DNA from: Salaquimonas sp041736675
GTDB lineage: Bacteria; Pseudomonadota; Alphaproteobacteria; Rhizobiales; Rhizobiaceae
DNA length: 64,000 bases
NCBI GenBank assembly: GCA_041736675.1
Contig: JBGSTD010000046.1
Location: 62,001 to 126,000 of the forward strand
Direction of reading: 5' to 3'
Shown here: positions 50,973 to 60,474 of the stretch, piece after piece
Layout: every line of letters starts with the position of its first letter
How positions within the stretch are numbered: the first letter of the stretch is position 1
The notes under the pieces: generated by a model
What the model saw: only the letters and a program-made list of their open reading frames with translations
Database searches by the model: none
Told to the model about the DNA's origin: nothing
Made by a program: the position numbers and the translations under genes

Positions 50973-51499
50973 CAATAGCCTCACTTGTCTTCGGTGTAAC
51001 AGGCTGGAAAAACTCCGGCAAAACGCGAATGGTTGCAAAACTGGTTACCGAATTTTCCGGCCGCGGCTACAAGGTATCAACAATCAAACACGCTCATCAC
51101 TCTTTTGACATTGACCACGAAGGCACAGACTCATGGCAGCACCGTAAAGCGGGAGCAAGCGAAGTTGCACTGGTGTCACGAAATCGATGGGCACTGATGC
51201 ATGAATTGGAGAACGAGGAGGAACCGCCACTTGCCGAAATTTTGGCAAAGCTCGCACCCTGTGATATTGTCATCATTGAAGGCTTCAAACGCGAAGGTCA
51301 TGCGAAAATCGAAATGATCCGCAAAGGAACCACCAAAGATGCGCCGCTTTGGCCCGACGACAATTCAATTGCAGCTGTGGTCAGCGAGGAAAGACCGGAA
51401 GGCTGTCAATTGACTTGGTTCGGCCCGGATGACATCGCCATGATTGCCGACTTCATCATCCAGTGGAAACAGGGAGACAATACCAGTGCCCTCTTCTGA
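50969..51499 (+). CDS. mobB: Molybdopterin-guanine dinucleotide biosynthesis adaptor MobB
   Basis: A 176-residue GTP-binding protein that assists MobA. The P-loop is GVTGWKNSGKTRMVAKL. VSTIKHAHHSFDIDHEGTDSWQHRKAGA is the conserved MobB core, and IVIIEGFKREGHAKIE holds the Walker-B-like end. It overlaps mobA by four bases and moeA by 14. Confidence 0.95.
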   Translation: MTIASLVFGVTGWKNSGKTRMVAKLVTEFSGRGYKVSTIKHAHHSFDIDHEGTDSWQHRKAGASEVALVSRNRWALMHELENEEEPPLAEILAKLAPCDIVIIEGFKREGHAKIEMIRKGTTKDAPLWPDDNSIAAVVSEERPEGCQLTWFGPDDIAMIADFIIQWKQGDNTSALF

Positions 51500-52793
51500 T
51501 CAGGATAAAGTCAAAATCGTCAGCACACGCAAACTCATGGATGACTGCTTTTTGAACGACAAGGAGCGGTTACCCCATGAAGAAGCGATTGCAATTTTGA
51601 AGGATCGCCTGAAGCCGGTCGCGATGAACGAATTGAGCCCGCTGGAAAACTCATCAGGCAAAGTTCTGGCCGCCGACATCGCCGCAACACGCAACATTCC
51701 TTCAACGGACAATTCGGCAGTTGATGGCTATGCATATCGCGCTTCGGATTTTGCTGCTGCAGGCGGCTTTTTCCCGGTGACAAACCGAATTGCGGCCGGC
51801 GACCTAAATCCATCCGCGCTTGCCTCATCTGGTGCCGTGCGTATTTTCACCGGCGCTGTAATGCCGCAAGGGGCTGACACGGTTGCAATGCAGGAAGACT
51901 GCCAGATCGAAATTCGTGACAGTAAGGAATTCGTCGCAATTCCATCCGGTTTGAAACCCGGCGCAAACAGGCGGCGTGCGGCAGAGGACCTTGCGATCGG
52001 CAACCTGATCGCATCACGGGGCGAAATTCTCACCCCACAAACCATATCGGCAATCGCTTCCAGCGGCATTGCGCAGATCAGCATTTATTGCCCGCTACGC
52101 ATAGCGGTACTTTCAAGCGGCAATGAACTTCGCGAACCCGGCGAAAACGCGAAGGATGGTCAGGTTTTTGATTCAAACAGGCATTTGCTGAAGGCACTGC
52201 TTGGCACCCTTCCAGTGAAAGTTACCGACCTCGGTATTCAACCTGATGATGTTGAAGCCGTTGCAACGAGCATCGCCGGTGCTGCAGTAAACCACGATAT
52301 CATTATTTCAACGGGAGGAGCATCCCGCGGAGAGGAAGACCACATTATTGCCGCTCTTGATCGTCTCGGCAAACGCCATTTGTGGCAACTTGCAGTGAAG
52401 CCTGGGCGGCCAATGAGTTTCGGACAAATTGGTGATACCGTATTTTTTGGACTTCCCGGAAACCCGGTTGCCTGTTTCGTTTGCTTTTTGCTCTATGTGC
52501 GGCCCGCAATATTGCGCTTGGGCGGGGCAGATTGGAACGAACCGCGGCGTTTTCTGGTGCCTGCCAATTTCGACTATCCAAAAAAGAAGCCGGACAGGCG
52601 CGAGTTTTGGCGTGGTATGTACCGCTCGCGAAAAGATGGAACGTATGGCCTCGACAAGTTTGACCGCGATGGCTCCGGTCTGATCAGCGGTCTGCGCCAG
52701 GCAGACGGACTTGTTGAGATCCCCGAAGACGTCACCAGCGTTCGCAGCGGCGATTTGCTGAATTTCATTCCATGGAGCGAATTCGGAATTTGA
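51486..52793 (+). CDS. moeA: Molybdopterin molybdenumtransferase MoeA
   Basis: A 435-residue enzyme that inserts molybdate into adenylated molybdopterin. Conserved parts are STDNSAVDGYAYR, ITGAVMPQGAD-type segment (IFTGAVMPQGADTVAMQED), ISTGGASRGEEDHI and VFFGLPGNPVACFVCF. The start is set at GTG 51486: GGGAG lies about 9 nt upstream and the resulting N-terminus reaches the DDCF segment often seen in Hyphomicrobiales. An ATG at 51537 is possible but has no ribosome site. It overlaps the end of mobB by 14 nt. Confidence 0.93.
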   Translation: MPSSDQDKVKIVSTRKLMDDCFLNDKERLPHEEAIAILKDRLKPVAMNELSPLENSSGKVLAADIAATRNIPSTDNSAVDGYAYRASDFAAAGGFFPVTNRIAAGDLNPSALASSGAVRIFTGAVMPQGADTVAMQEDCQIEIRDSKEFVAIPSGLKPGANRRRAAEDLAIGNLIASRGEILTPQTISAIASSGIAQISIYCPLRIAVLSSGNELREPGENAKDGQVFDSNRHLLKALLGTLPVKVTDLGIQPDDVEAVATSIAGAAVNHDIIISTGGASRGEEDHIIAALDRLGKRHLWQLAVKPGRPMSFGQIGDTVFFGLPGNPVACFVCFLLYVRPAILRLGGADWNEPRRFLVPANFDYPKKKPDRREFWRGMYRSRKDGTYGLDKFDRDGSGLISGLRQADGLVEIPEDVTSVRSGDLLNFIPWSEFGI

Positions 52794-52889
52794 CAGCCGG
52801 GAAGAATTACAAATCTTTAAGTTGAGCCAATTGATTCAATCTGCAAAGTAAAGGCAACAAGTTATTACATCGACTCACTTTTCGGAGCA

Positions 52890-53417
52890 TTGAAATTGGT
52901 AACCACCGGCTACAACAAGGCATCAATCGTTGCGCATTGGATTGCGGCGATATGCATTATTGCTCTTTTTGTCACCCATGAAGGTGAACGCGGCAGCCTT
53001 GAGCGCATGTTCCACATCAGTGGCGGGGCAATCATCGGCATTTTCCTGCTGTGGCGGGTTTTTCGCAGGCCGGTGCGCGGCTTTACCGACAAACCTGATC
53101 AACATCCCTTGCTCAACCTCGCTTCGCAGCTTGTGCTTTGGGGGCTTTTGATCAGCATTATCCTTGTCACGCTATCGGGCTACTTCCTGCCGTGGAGCCG
53201 TGGTGGCGCACTGGACATGTTCGGTCTCTTTGCGATCCCCTCGCCCATCCCATCCAATCACACGTTTCACGAATTGCTTGAAACTGTTCATGATGTCGGC
53301 GGTCACGTCATCATGCTGCTATTTATCATCCACTTTCTTGGTGCGCTCAAGCACCGCTTTGTGGACAAGGACAATATCGTTCAGCGCATTATCAGACCGG
53401 TAACCGGAGGCAGATAG
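52890..53417 (+). CDS. Cytochrome b561 family protein
   Basis: A 175-residue, four-helix di-heme b-type cytochrome of the inner membrane. Candidate heme-binding histidines are in IVAHWIAA, RMFHISGGAI, TVHDVGGHVIM and IHFLGALKH. Such proteins pass electrons from ubiquinol or scavenge superoxide. The start is TTG; 52890 and 52896 are both open, and GGAG is spaced better for 52896. It lies 96 bp after moeA on the same strand, though a link to molybdoenzymes is not shown. Confidence 0.88.
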   Translation: MKLVTTGYNKASIVAHWIAAICIIALFVTHEGERGSLERMFHISGGAIIGIFLLWRVFRRPVRGFTDKPDQHPLLNLASQLVLWGLLISIILVTLSGYFLPWSRGGALDMFGLFAIPSPIPSNHTFHELLETVHDVGGHVIMLLFIIHFLGALKHRFVDKDNIVQRIIRPVTGGR

Positions 53418-53444
53418 CCGCTTTTTGACGGGACCGAATGTTTT

Positions 53445-55250
53445 TCAAACAAACAGCTCAACCTTCTCGAATTTGCGAACATCGACAAGACCAATGTCGG
53501 AAATGCGCAATTCGGGAATAACCACCAGCGCCAGCAGCGAATGCTGCATATAGGCATTGTTGAGTTTGCACCCCATCTGCTGCATGGCAGAAACCATTTG
53601 ATCAGCTTTTGCCGCAACGATTTCTGCAGGTTCGTCTGACATCAGCCCTGCGATAGGCAACTCAACCAGAGCAAGTTCCTCGCCCTTGTGATAAACACAT
53701 ACGCCGCCGCCAACCTGCCGCAACCGGTTCGCCGCCTTCGCCATATCCGCATGGTTTGTTCCGATGACAATCATGTGATGGCTATCGTGGGCAACCGTGG
53801 ACGCTATTGCGCAATCCTTGTTGTAACCAAACCCTGATACAAAACAATTGGTTACCGTCCCCTTCGCCCTGTGCCGCTCGACAAGCGCAATCTGGCAAAT
53901 GTCCTTGTTTTTGTCCATCTGGGCTATGCCATCCTTGATGGCAACGGTCTTGATCAATGCCTTTGTTGGCGCCTGGTTTTCAATGACCCCGATTACATTC
54001 ACCTTGGCCGAACCTGTCGATTTTCCTGGGCCTTTGGGCGCCTTGATCAGAAAATCATTTTCATTGAGATCCCGTTTCATGTTGACAGTGTTCTTCGCCG
54101 ATTTCGGATAATCGAATTTCGGCATCTTCAAGGAAAGCCCGTTCTTGTCCGAAACCTTTATCCCCCTGGCATAAACCGCATCTATCAACAGTTCGGCAAG
54201 GTTGGATACCAGCAAAAAATCCGCCCTTCTTCCGGGCGTAATTGAACCAAGTTCACGCTCGAGACCAAAATGTTCCGCCGTATTGAGCGTTGCCATCTGT
54301 ATCGCGGTAATCGGTTTCAAACCCTGTGCAATGGCGTGGCGAACAACGCGGTTCATGTGGCCTTCATGCACCAGCGTCCCCGAATGACAGTCATCAGTAC
54401 AAAGGATAAAATTGCGTGGATCAAGGTTCATTTCGGTAACCGCCTTGATCTGTTCTGCTACATCATACCAGGCCGAACCAAGCCGCAACATGGCCTTCAT
54501 GCCTTGCCGTACCCGGGCAGCAGCGTCGATAGCGCGCGTTCCTTCATGATCATCAGCAGGTCCGCCTGCCGCGTAGGCATGAAAGGCGATCCCGAGATCT
54601 GGCGAGGCGTAGTGTCCTCCAACCGTTTTTCCAGCGCGGTTGGTCGCGGCGATTTCTCCCAGCATCTTCTTGTCACCGGCAGCAACACCCGGAAAATTCA
54701 TCACTTCCCCAAGTCCAATAATATTGGGCCACAACATCGCTTCCCCAACTTCCTTGGGTCCGAGCGAGGCTCCAGCGTTTTCAAGGCCTGGGGCAGAAGG
54801 AACGCAGGATGGCATCTGGACAAAAACATTGATCGGCAAGCCCATCGCTTCATCGTGCATCAGTTTGACACCGGCAAGTCCAAGAACATTGGCAATCTCG
54901 TGCGGGTCAATGAACATGGATGTTGTCCCATGGGGTATAACCGCCCGGGCAAACTCGGAAACGGTGAGCATCCCGCTTTCAACATGCATGTGCGCATCAC
55001 ACAGTCCTGGAACCAGATATCGTCCTTTTGCCTCAATCACTTCGGTTTTTTTACCGATGCAATGGCTAGCATCCGGTCCACAATAGGCAAATCTGCCCTC
55101 GATGATCGCCAGATCTGTATTGGCAATGATTTCGCCTGAATGAACATTCACCCATCGGCCGTTTTTCACAACCACATCTGCCGGTTTTCTTCCAGATGCA
55201 ACGTCCACAAGTTGAGCTAGAACCTGATCTTTAGGTTTCAAATCTGACAC
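53445..55250 (-). CDS. ade: Adenine deaminase
   Basis: A 601-residue metal-dependent amidohydrolase that turns adenine into hypoxanthine for purine salvage. The metal-binding CDAHMHVESG motif, FIDPHEIANVLG, GHYASPDL, CTDDCHSGTLVHEGHM and HDSHHMIVIGTNHADM are all present. The last one is the C-terminal signature of Ade. Its ATG is 11 bp past the stop of the penicillin-acylase-type gene, so the two are probably one transcript. Confidence 0.96.
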   Translation of the reverse strand: MSDLKPKDQVLAQLVDVASGRKPADVVVKNGRWVNVHSGEIIANTDLAIIEGRFAYCGPDASHCIGKKTEVIEAKGRYLVPGLCDAHMHVESGMLTVSEFARAVIPHGTTSMFIDPHEIANVLGLAGVKLMHDEAMGLPINVFVQMPSCVPSAPGLENAGASLGPKEVGEAMLWPNIIGLGEVMNFPGVAAGDKKMLGEIAATNRAGKTVGGHYASPDLGIAFHAYAAGGPADDHEGTRAIDAAARVRQGMKAMLRLGSAWYDVAEQIKAVTEMNLDPRNFILCTDDCHSGTLVHEGHMNRVVRHAIAQGLKPITAIQMATLNTAEHFGLERELGSITPGRRADFLLVSNLAELLIDAVYARGIKVSDKNGLSLKMPKFDYPKSAKNTVNMKRDLNENDFLIKAPKGPGKSTGSAKVNVIGVIENQAPTKALIKTVAIKDGIAQMDKNKDICQIALVERHRAKGTVTNCFVSGFGYNKDCAIASTVAHDSHHMIVIGTNHADMAKAANRLRQVGGGVCVYHKGEELALVELPIAGLMSDEPAEIVAAKADQMVSAMQQMGCKLNNAYMQHSLLALVVIPELRISDIGLVDVRKFEKVELFV

Positions 55251-55261
55251 GGTTTCACCTC

Positions 55262-57778
55262 TTATTTGTTTGCACCTGAACTTGCTTGAAGCGTCAAAAC
55301 TTTGGCAACGTCATTTCGATAGGTTTCCGGCTTCGTCACCATCGGAATATAATGCATATTTCCCCAAAGACCCGCCTGATCGTCGTAGTGGTCGGACATG
55401 ACATTTCCACTTTGGCCGGTCGAGATGACAAACAGGGATTTTTCCAGATCGGCAAAATCATACACAGTACGAAGAGCTGCTCCGTGCATCCCGGCAAAAG
55501 GTTCTTTCTTGGAAAAATTGTTGGAATTGCGCAACAAGGTATACTTGCCGCCGTCCATTTCCTGCCGGATAGTGAAATACGGATCCAGCATTTCGACCTG
55601 CGTGAAAGGCCGGTGCTCATGCACGGTTACATGTGCTGTCCCCCAACGCCACTCCTGCCATTTCGAACCATAGGCGGCAGATAATTCAGCAACTGTTTTC
55701 TCAAGGGATTTAAAAAGCACATAGCTACAACTTTCACTGTCCGAAGTTGTAACGTCATTGCACCATTCGGAGCCACCAAGAGTTTTGAGCATGCCTAGTA
55801 TGCGCGTGACATTGCCAACCTCAACAAGTTCGAAGTCATCGCCCAGTTCGTCTTTCAACATCGCTTCAGCCAAATTCTTGTGCCAAGCGGTCAGTATCAG
55901 CGGCACAGCATCATCGCGCAGCATCTCACCTTTCCAGTTCTGCAAGGCCTCAATAATCTGTTCATTGATCAAAACGCCCTGAGGCAGTTGCAGCATGGCC
56001 TCATCACGGAACTGCATCATTGCTTTTGACACCGTATCTGATTGGCCGGCAATCATCGACTGTACACTCTGCTTTGCATTGCTGCGAATGAACAACTCTT
56101 CAACGCGCTCCTGCCGAAAATGTTCAGCCCAGTCAAAGGTGATGTGATGGGGATAATCTGAAGGCAGCCAATTGGCATTGGCGGTTGCCACTGCGCCGGA
56201 AACCGGATTGATCACACGGGGTGTTTCATCTGCATTGACAAATCCTTCCCATCCAAAGAATGGCACCCAACCTGGCACTGGCGCCCGCCCTGCCACCTTG
56301 TTGAATTCTGAACGTTTGGGCACCCTACCTGGAGCCACAAGCCCTATATTGCCATCGACATCAGCAATGACAATCGACTGCATTGGAGAAATCATCTGCC
56401 GCGTAGCAGCAATAAACTGGTCAACATTTTCCGCGACTGACATGTCAAATACACCGTCCATGGTCGTGTCGTCATTTGTAAGTGCTGTCCACGACAACGC
56501 GGCAACCTGAAATTCCGGCAGCCGCTCCCGCAGTTTTTCATAGCCGTCAGGCAATACCGGGCCATGGCGGGTTGAGCGCCGTACCATTGGTATATCAGCG
56601 CGTCCCTTGACCTTGATTGCAATCTCTTCGGAAATGAAATCCTCAAATCCGTTTTCAGTTTTGTATTGAGCCGGGTCCTGCGGATTGATCTGTTCCAGAA
56701 AAATATCCTGTGAATCAAGATAGGTAGTTGTCAGGCCCCAAGCGAGACGGTCATTGCGGCCTGACAGGATAAGCGGAGTGCCGGGCAATGAACCCCCGAT
56801 CAGGTTTCGTTCACTGCCCCCATCCATCCACTTCAAATGCGCGAGATAAAAAACCGATGGTGCGGTGAAACCCAAATGCGGATCATTGGCAAGCAATGGC
56901 TTTCCGCTTTCGGTCCTGCTGCCGGATATTGCCCAATTGTTTGAAGCCGGCAATTGCAACTGCCACGGCGCTGTCGCCAAGGGCGGCTCATCATTTTCAG
57001 CGGCATTCGCAAATTGACTGGATCTTGTATCGAGCATTTTGGCTGCAGTCTTGCCTCGCTCCTTGAACCCATAAAGCGACCGCAGGTCCGGCAAAGCTGG
57101 TGCGTTGTCCCGCGGACCAGTCGGATAGATATCCTCAATCTGCTTCGGAGTGAATCCTTTGCCTGCCAGCGTCAGTCTGCCGATCTCCTCTTCAAGATTG
57201 GCATCAAGTGTCAACGCCATAACCTTGAGAACTGCAAGGCTCTGCCAAGGCTCCCATGGTTCGGGATCATGACCAAGAATGATAAACTCAACGGGTAGTG
57301 AAGGTTCCAATGCGCCGGACTTGCGCTTTATCCAACCATTTACACCATCGGCATAAGCAGCAAGAAGTGTGCGTGTTTCAGGCTTTAAAATCATCTCCGA
57401 GTTCTTGGCTGCATCCACGATGTTGAGTGTTTTCAGAAAGCGGTCTGAGGGAACAGTCTTCTCACCGAACATTTCTGAAAGACGGCCCTGCCCGGCCATT
57501 CGAAGCACCTCCATCTGCCACAGACGCTCGCTTGCATGAACATACCCCAAGGCGCGAACAACATCGGTACGGCTTTGCGCTTCAATATGAGGTACACCGT
57601 GGATATCGCGGACAACATCAACATTGTTTTCAAGTGTAGCAAGGGGCGTGTTGCCACTTTCTGGAGCAACTGTCTGGGTCAACAGTCCATAACCTGTCAC
57701 CACAGCAGCTCCTGCCAGCACCACGATCGCAAAAAACGCAATGCCAACCCAGCGTATCAATTTATTCATCCCCGGCAC
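55262..57778 (-). CDS. Penicillin-acylase-type Ntn hydrolase (possible AHL acylase)
   Basis: An 838-residue exported amidase precursor. A membrane-like signal segment spans about 7-32. The alpha-chain region begins DVVRDIHGVPHIEA. The self-cleavage site is LPASNNWAISGSR: Ser of SNNW becomes the N-terminal nucleophile of the beta chain, here preceded by Ala, not the usual Gly. LANDPHLGFTAPSVFYLAHL and the ANANWLPSDYPHHI segment (active-site Asn region) follow. The family includes penicillin G acylases and AHL-degrading acylases; substrate is not readable. Operon with adenine deaminase. Confidence 0.92.
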   Translation of the reverse strand: MPGMNKLIRWVGIAFFAIVVLAGAAVVTGYGLLTQTVAPESGNTPLATLENNVDVVRDIHGVPHIEAQSRTDVVRALGYVHASERLWQMEVLRMAGQGRLSEMFGEKTVPSDRFLKTLNIVDAAKNSEMILKPETRTLLAAYADGVNGWIKRKSGALEPSLPVEFIILGHDPEPWEPWQSLAVLKVMALTLDANLEEEIGRLTLAGKGFTPKQIEDIYPTGPRDNAPALPDLRSLYGFKERGKTAAKMLDTRSSQFANAAENDEPPLATAPWQLQLPASNNWAISGSRTESGKPLLANDPHLGFTAPSVFYLAHLKWMDGGSERNLIGGSLPGTPLILSGRNDRLAWGLTTTYLDSQDIFLEQINPQDPAQYKTENGFEDFISEEIAIKVKGRADIPMVRRSTRHGPVLPDGYEKLRERLPEFQVAALSWTALTNDDTTMDGVFDMSVAENVDQFIAATRQMISPMQSIVIADVDGNIGLVAPGRVPKRSEFNKVAGRAPVPGWVPFFGWEGFVNADETPRVINPVSGAVATANANWLPSDYPHHITFDWAEHFRQERVEELFIRSNAKQSVQSMIAGQSDTVSKAMMQFRDEAMLQLPQGVLINEQIIEALQNWKGEMLRDDAVPLILTAWHKNLAEAMLKDELGDDFELVEVGNVTRILGMLKTLGGSEWCNDVTTSDSESCSYVLFKSLEKTVAELSAAYGSKWQEWRWGTAHVTVHEHRPFTQVEMLDPYFTIRQEMDGGKYTLLRNSNNFSKKEPFAGMHGAALRTVYDFADLEKSLFVISTGQSGNVMSDHYDDQAGLWGNMHYIPMVTKPETYRNDVAKVLTLQASSGANK

Positions 57779-57875
57779 ACTTTCTCAATTGCGATATTCG
57801 TTCAATCCACTTGCAATCCTAAACCATGTTTTGCATCTTGGCCAAGTAAATGAAATCAGGAAATTTATCCATATA

Positions 57876-58568
57876 ATGGGCATTCGCCAGACAAAATCTG
57901 CTTCGCAACTGCTTGCAGAGCTTGAGATGTTTTCGATCCCGGAAAATCGACTCGGGATGGCGCGGTTCGGAATTGATGTTTCATCAGCCCTTGGCGTTTT
58001 AGTGCCCAATATTCGTTCAGTTGGAAAATCTGTAGTCAAGAATCATGTGTTGGCAGAAGAGCTCTGGCAAACCGGCATCCACGAAGCCCGGATTCTCGCA
58101 TCCCTGATTGACATTCCCGCCGAAGTGACCCGTGACCAGATGGATCGGTGGGCAAACGACTTCAATTCCTGGGATGTCTGCGACCAGGTTTGTGGCAATC
58201 TTTTCGATCGCGTCATTTTTGCAGAACGGGCGATATCCGATTGGCATCAGGATGAAAGGGAATTCGTCAAGAGAGCGGCGTTTGCAATGATTGCCTGGCG
58301 CGCTGTTCATCTGAAAAATGCCCCTGATGCTCTTTTCGAGGCATATTTACCCCTGATTGAGGCGGCATCAAACGACAATCGCAATTTCGTCAGAAAGGCG
58401 GTTAATTGGGCATTGCGTCAAATCGGCAAACGCAACATCGTTTTACACATTTCTGCACTGAACGTCGCTAGCAGGCTTGCTGCAAGTTCTGACGGTGCTT
58501 CCAGGTGGATAGGCTCGAATGCAGTCAGGGAACTGGACAATGCTGCACTGGTTGCCAGGCTTGGCTGA
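57876..58568 (+). CDS. AlkD-like DNA alkylation repair protein
   Basis: A 230-residue all-helical (ALK/HEAT repeat) protein. LAILIDIPAEVTRDQMDRWANDFNSWDVCDQVC and FVKRAAFAMIAWRAVHLK, then NRNFVRKAVNWALRQIGKRN, are typical of the AlkD family of glycosylases that remove alkylated bases. A Trp and Asp in NSWDVCDQ match the DNA-contact region. The start at 57876 (MGIRQTK) gives family length; an upstream reading to 57741 overlaps the divergent acylase gene. Repair activity is inferred from the family. Confidence 0.82.
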   Translation: MGIRQTKSASQLLAELEMFSIPENRLGMARFGIDVSSALGVLVPNIRSVGKSVVKNHVLAEELWQTGIHEARILASLIDIPAEVTRDQMDRWANDFNSWDVCDQVCGNLFDRVIFAERAISDWHQDEREFVKRAAFAMIAWRAVHLKNAPDALFEAYLPLIEAASNDNRNFVRKAVNWALRQIGKRNIVLHISALNVASRLAASSDGASRWIGSNAVRELDNAALVARLG

Positions 58569-58581
58569 TATAAGCCCGTGG

Positions 58582-59058
58582 TCAGATGGTTTTGGCCATA
58601 TCCAGATAAGTCAGCGGCAGTTCCATCGTATCCTTGATCCGCTCCATGGCAAAAGCCGACGAAACATCCTCGATTTCAATCTCCGAAACCAGCTTTTTAT
58701 AAACCGCATCATAAGCGGCAATATCAGGAACAACCACTTTCAGCAAATAATCCACCTGGCCACTCATCCGGTAAAAACCGACAACTTCCGGCATCTTGAC
58801 AATGATCTCGGAAAATCGCTTGAGCCACTCGCCATTGTGCTTGTCAGTCTTGATGGAAACAAAAACAGTTACCCCCACATTGACCTTGGAGGGATTAAGC
58901 ACTGCAACACGCCGCTCGATCACCTTGTCTTCTTCCATTTTCTGGATACGCCGCCAGCAAGGGGTTGTTGACAGTCCAACCTTTCGGGCAATATCGGCAA
59001 CAGGAATGGTGGCATCTGCTTGTAAAATTGATAGAATTTTCTTGTCAGTCCTGTCCAT
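58582..59058 (-). CDS. Lrp/AsnC-family transcriptional regulator
   Basis: A 158-residue regulator. The N-terminal winged helix (about 1-60) reads MDRTDKKILSILQADATIPVADIARKVGLSTTPCWRRIQKME. The RAM effector domain (about 65-150) follows, with VGFYRMSGQVDYLLKVVVPD as its ligand-loop region. Lrp/AsnC proteins bind amino acids and act as octamers. The start MDRTDKK at 59058 is typical; 13 residues upstream are not. A 130-bp spacer to the divergent side holds its promoter. Targets are unknown. Confidence 0.92.
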   Translation of the reverse strand: MDRTDKKILSILQADATIPVADIARKVGLSTTPCWRRIQKMEEDKVIERRVAVLNPSKVNVGVTVFVSIKTDKHNGEWLKRFSEIIVKMPEVVGFYRMSGQVDYLLKVVVPDIAAYDAVYKKLVSEIEIEDVSSAFAMERIKDTMELPLTYLDMAKTI

Positions 59059-59188
59059 TTGAAACCATTCCGCGAAGATAATGCCCAAAAAAAGCATAAA
59101 TGATGGAATGGCATTTCAAAAGTCAATCAAATTTCATCCAAACTTGGAATTATGTTCTCATTTCGCGTGATCGCCCGATGTTCCGCCT

Positions 59189-59803
59189 TTACGCGGGGAG
59201 ATACCGTTTTACCTCAGCGCGAAGCACCGGCAGCAATTCGCTTTCAAACCAGCTGTTCTTTTTGAGCCAACCGGTATTGCGCCAGGACGGATGTGGCAAT
59301 GGCAAACAACGGTACTGTTCATGGTAGTGCCGCCAGTTTGCGACAGTCTCCGACACTGTCTTCATCGCAGCCTCGCCAAGATGATATTTTTGAGCGCTCG
59401 CGCCTATAAGAAGTTTCAACTCCAATTGCGGCATCCGCTTGAACACCCGCGCATGCCATGTCTTCTGACATTCCATTCTGGGAGGTAGATCGCCACCACT
59501 CTTGTCATATCCCGGGAAACAAAATCCCATTGGCACAATGGCAAAATGGTTCTTGTCATAAAAAGTTGCATCCTCAACCGCCAGCCATTGGCGTAATCTT
59601 AGGCCGGACGGGTCGGAAAAAGGTATGCCGGACAGATTTACCCTGTTGCCCGGCGCCTGACCGCATATGGCGATTTTTGCCTGTTGCGACAAAACAACCA
59701 CGGGATTGGGTACATGAGGCAGCGGCCGGTTGATGTCGTCCGGATTTTCCAGACACTTTCGGCAAAGCCGTATCTCGCCATGCAATTGATCAATTGCAGA
59801 CAT
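59189..59803 (-). CDS. Uracil-DNA glycosylase family protein
   Basis: A 204-residue protein of the UDG fold. AICGQAPGNRVNLSGIPFSDPSGLRLRQWL is the catalytic first motif (Gly-Gln-Ala-Pro-Gly), and LPLPHPSWRNTGWL the DNA-intercalating second motif. A short Cys pair (CRKC) lies at the N-terminus, but the four-Cys iron-sulfur set of family 4 enzymes is not complete. Activity on uracil is likely but not certain. It is 7 bp after the glutathione transferase gene, on the same strand. Confidence 0.85.
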   Translation of the reverse strand: MSAIDQLHGEIRLCRKCLENPDDINRPLPHVPNPVVVLSQQAKIAICGQAPGNRVNLSGIPFSDPSGLRLRQWLAVEDATFYDKNHFAIVPMGFCFPGYDKSGGDLPPRMECQKTWHARVFKRMPQLELKLLIGASAQKYHLGEAAMKTVSETVANWRHYHEQYRCLPLPHPSWRNTGWLKKNSWFESELLPVLRAEVKRYLPA

Positions 59804-59809
59804 TGATCC

Positions 59810-60424
59810 TCACTCGAAGGCTGCGCTGGGTCGGGCAGCAATGCGCTCAAACCACTCCGTCAGGTTTTCAAGTTCCGCAGGGATTTGAAGCCGGGTAGGC
59901 CGCAGAAACTGACATGCAGCCAGAAGCGTGATATCGGCAACGCTAAAGCGGTCAAGAGCGATAAATTGCTGCCCTTTGAGCTGTTGATCGAGTATATCCA
60001 TGAACGCCCGCGCTCTGCCCTGGTTCATTTCTCCCCAAGCAGCAATCTGGGTTGGTTCAATTGTCAGGGCACCTGGATGCAGGTGTCTGAAAGCAAACGC
60101 CACGGGAAGCAGAAAATACAGCTCCACCCTTCGTTGCCACATTTCGACTTTGGCAATTTCAATGGCGGTTTTGCCAAACAGGTTTGGTTCCGGATGCAAA
60201 GCTTCAAAATACCGGCAAATTGCAATCGTTTCAGAAATCACGGTCCCATCGTCAAGTTCCAGCGCCGGAACAGTTTTCGTCGGATTGAGTTTGGCGAATG
60301 CCTCCGAACGTGGCTCCAGTGTATTGATATCCATCTGGACACGCTCAACCTCAATGCCTTTTTCCTTGAGGAAAATCTGGACCCGCCGCGGATTTGGAGC
60401 CCTGCCCCCATCATACAATTTCAT
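59810..60424 (-). CDS. Glutathione S-transferase family protein
   Basis: A 204-residue cytosolic transferase. The thioredoxin-like N-terminal domain reads MKLYDGGRAPNPRRVQIFLKE, with the conserved cis-proline in KTVPALELDDG and the glutathione-binding acid-Ser pair in ISETIAICRY. The C-terminal helical domain has the FSVADITLLAA N-cap motif. Substrate is unknown. It lies 7 bp upstream of the UDG-like gene. Confidence 0.9.
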   Translation of the reverse strand: MKLYDGGRAPNPRRVQIFLKEKGIEVERVQMDINTLEPRSEAFAKLNPTKTVPALELDDGTVISETIAICRYFEALHPEPNLFGKTAIEIAKVEMWQRRVELYFLLPVAFAFRHLHPGALTIEPTQIAAWGEMNQGRARAFMDILDQQLKGQQFIALDRFSVADITLLAACQFLRPTRLQIPAELENLTEWFERIAARPSAAFE

Positions 60425-60474
60425 AGTCTTCTCCCATGCTAAAAATCGTCAGTGATAAAAATGGAGTTTTTCCA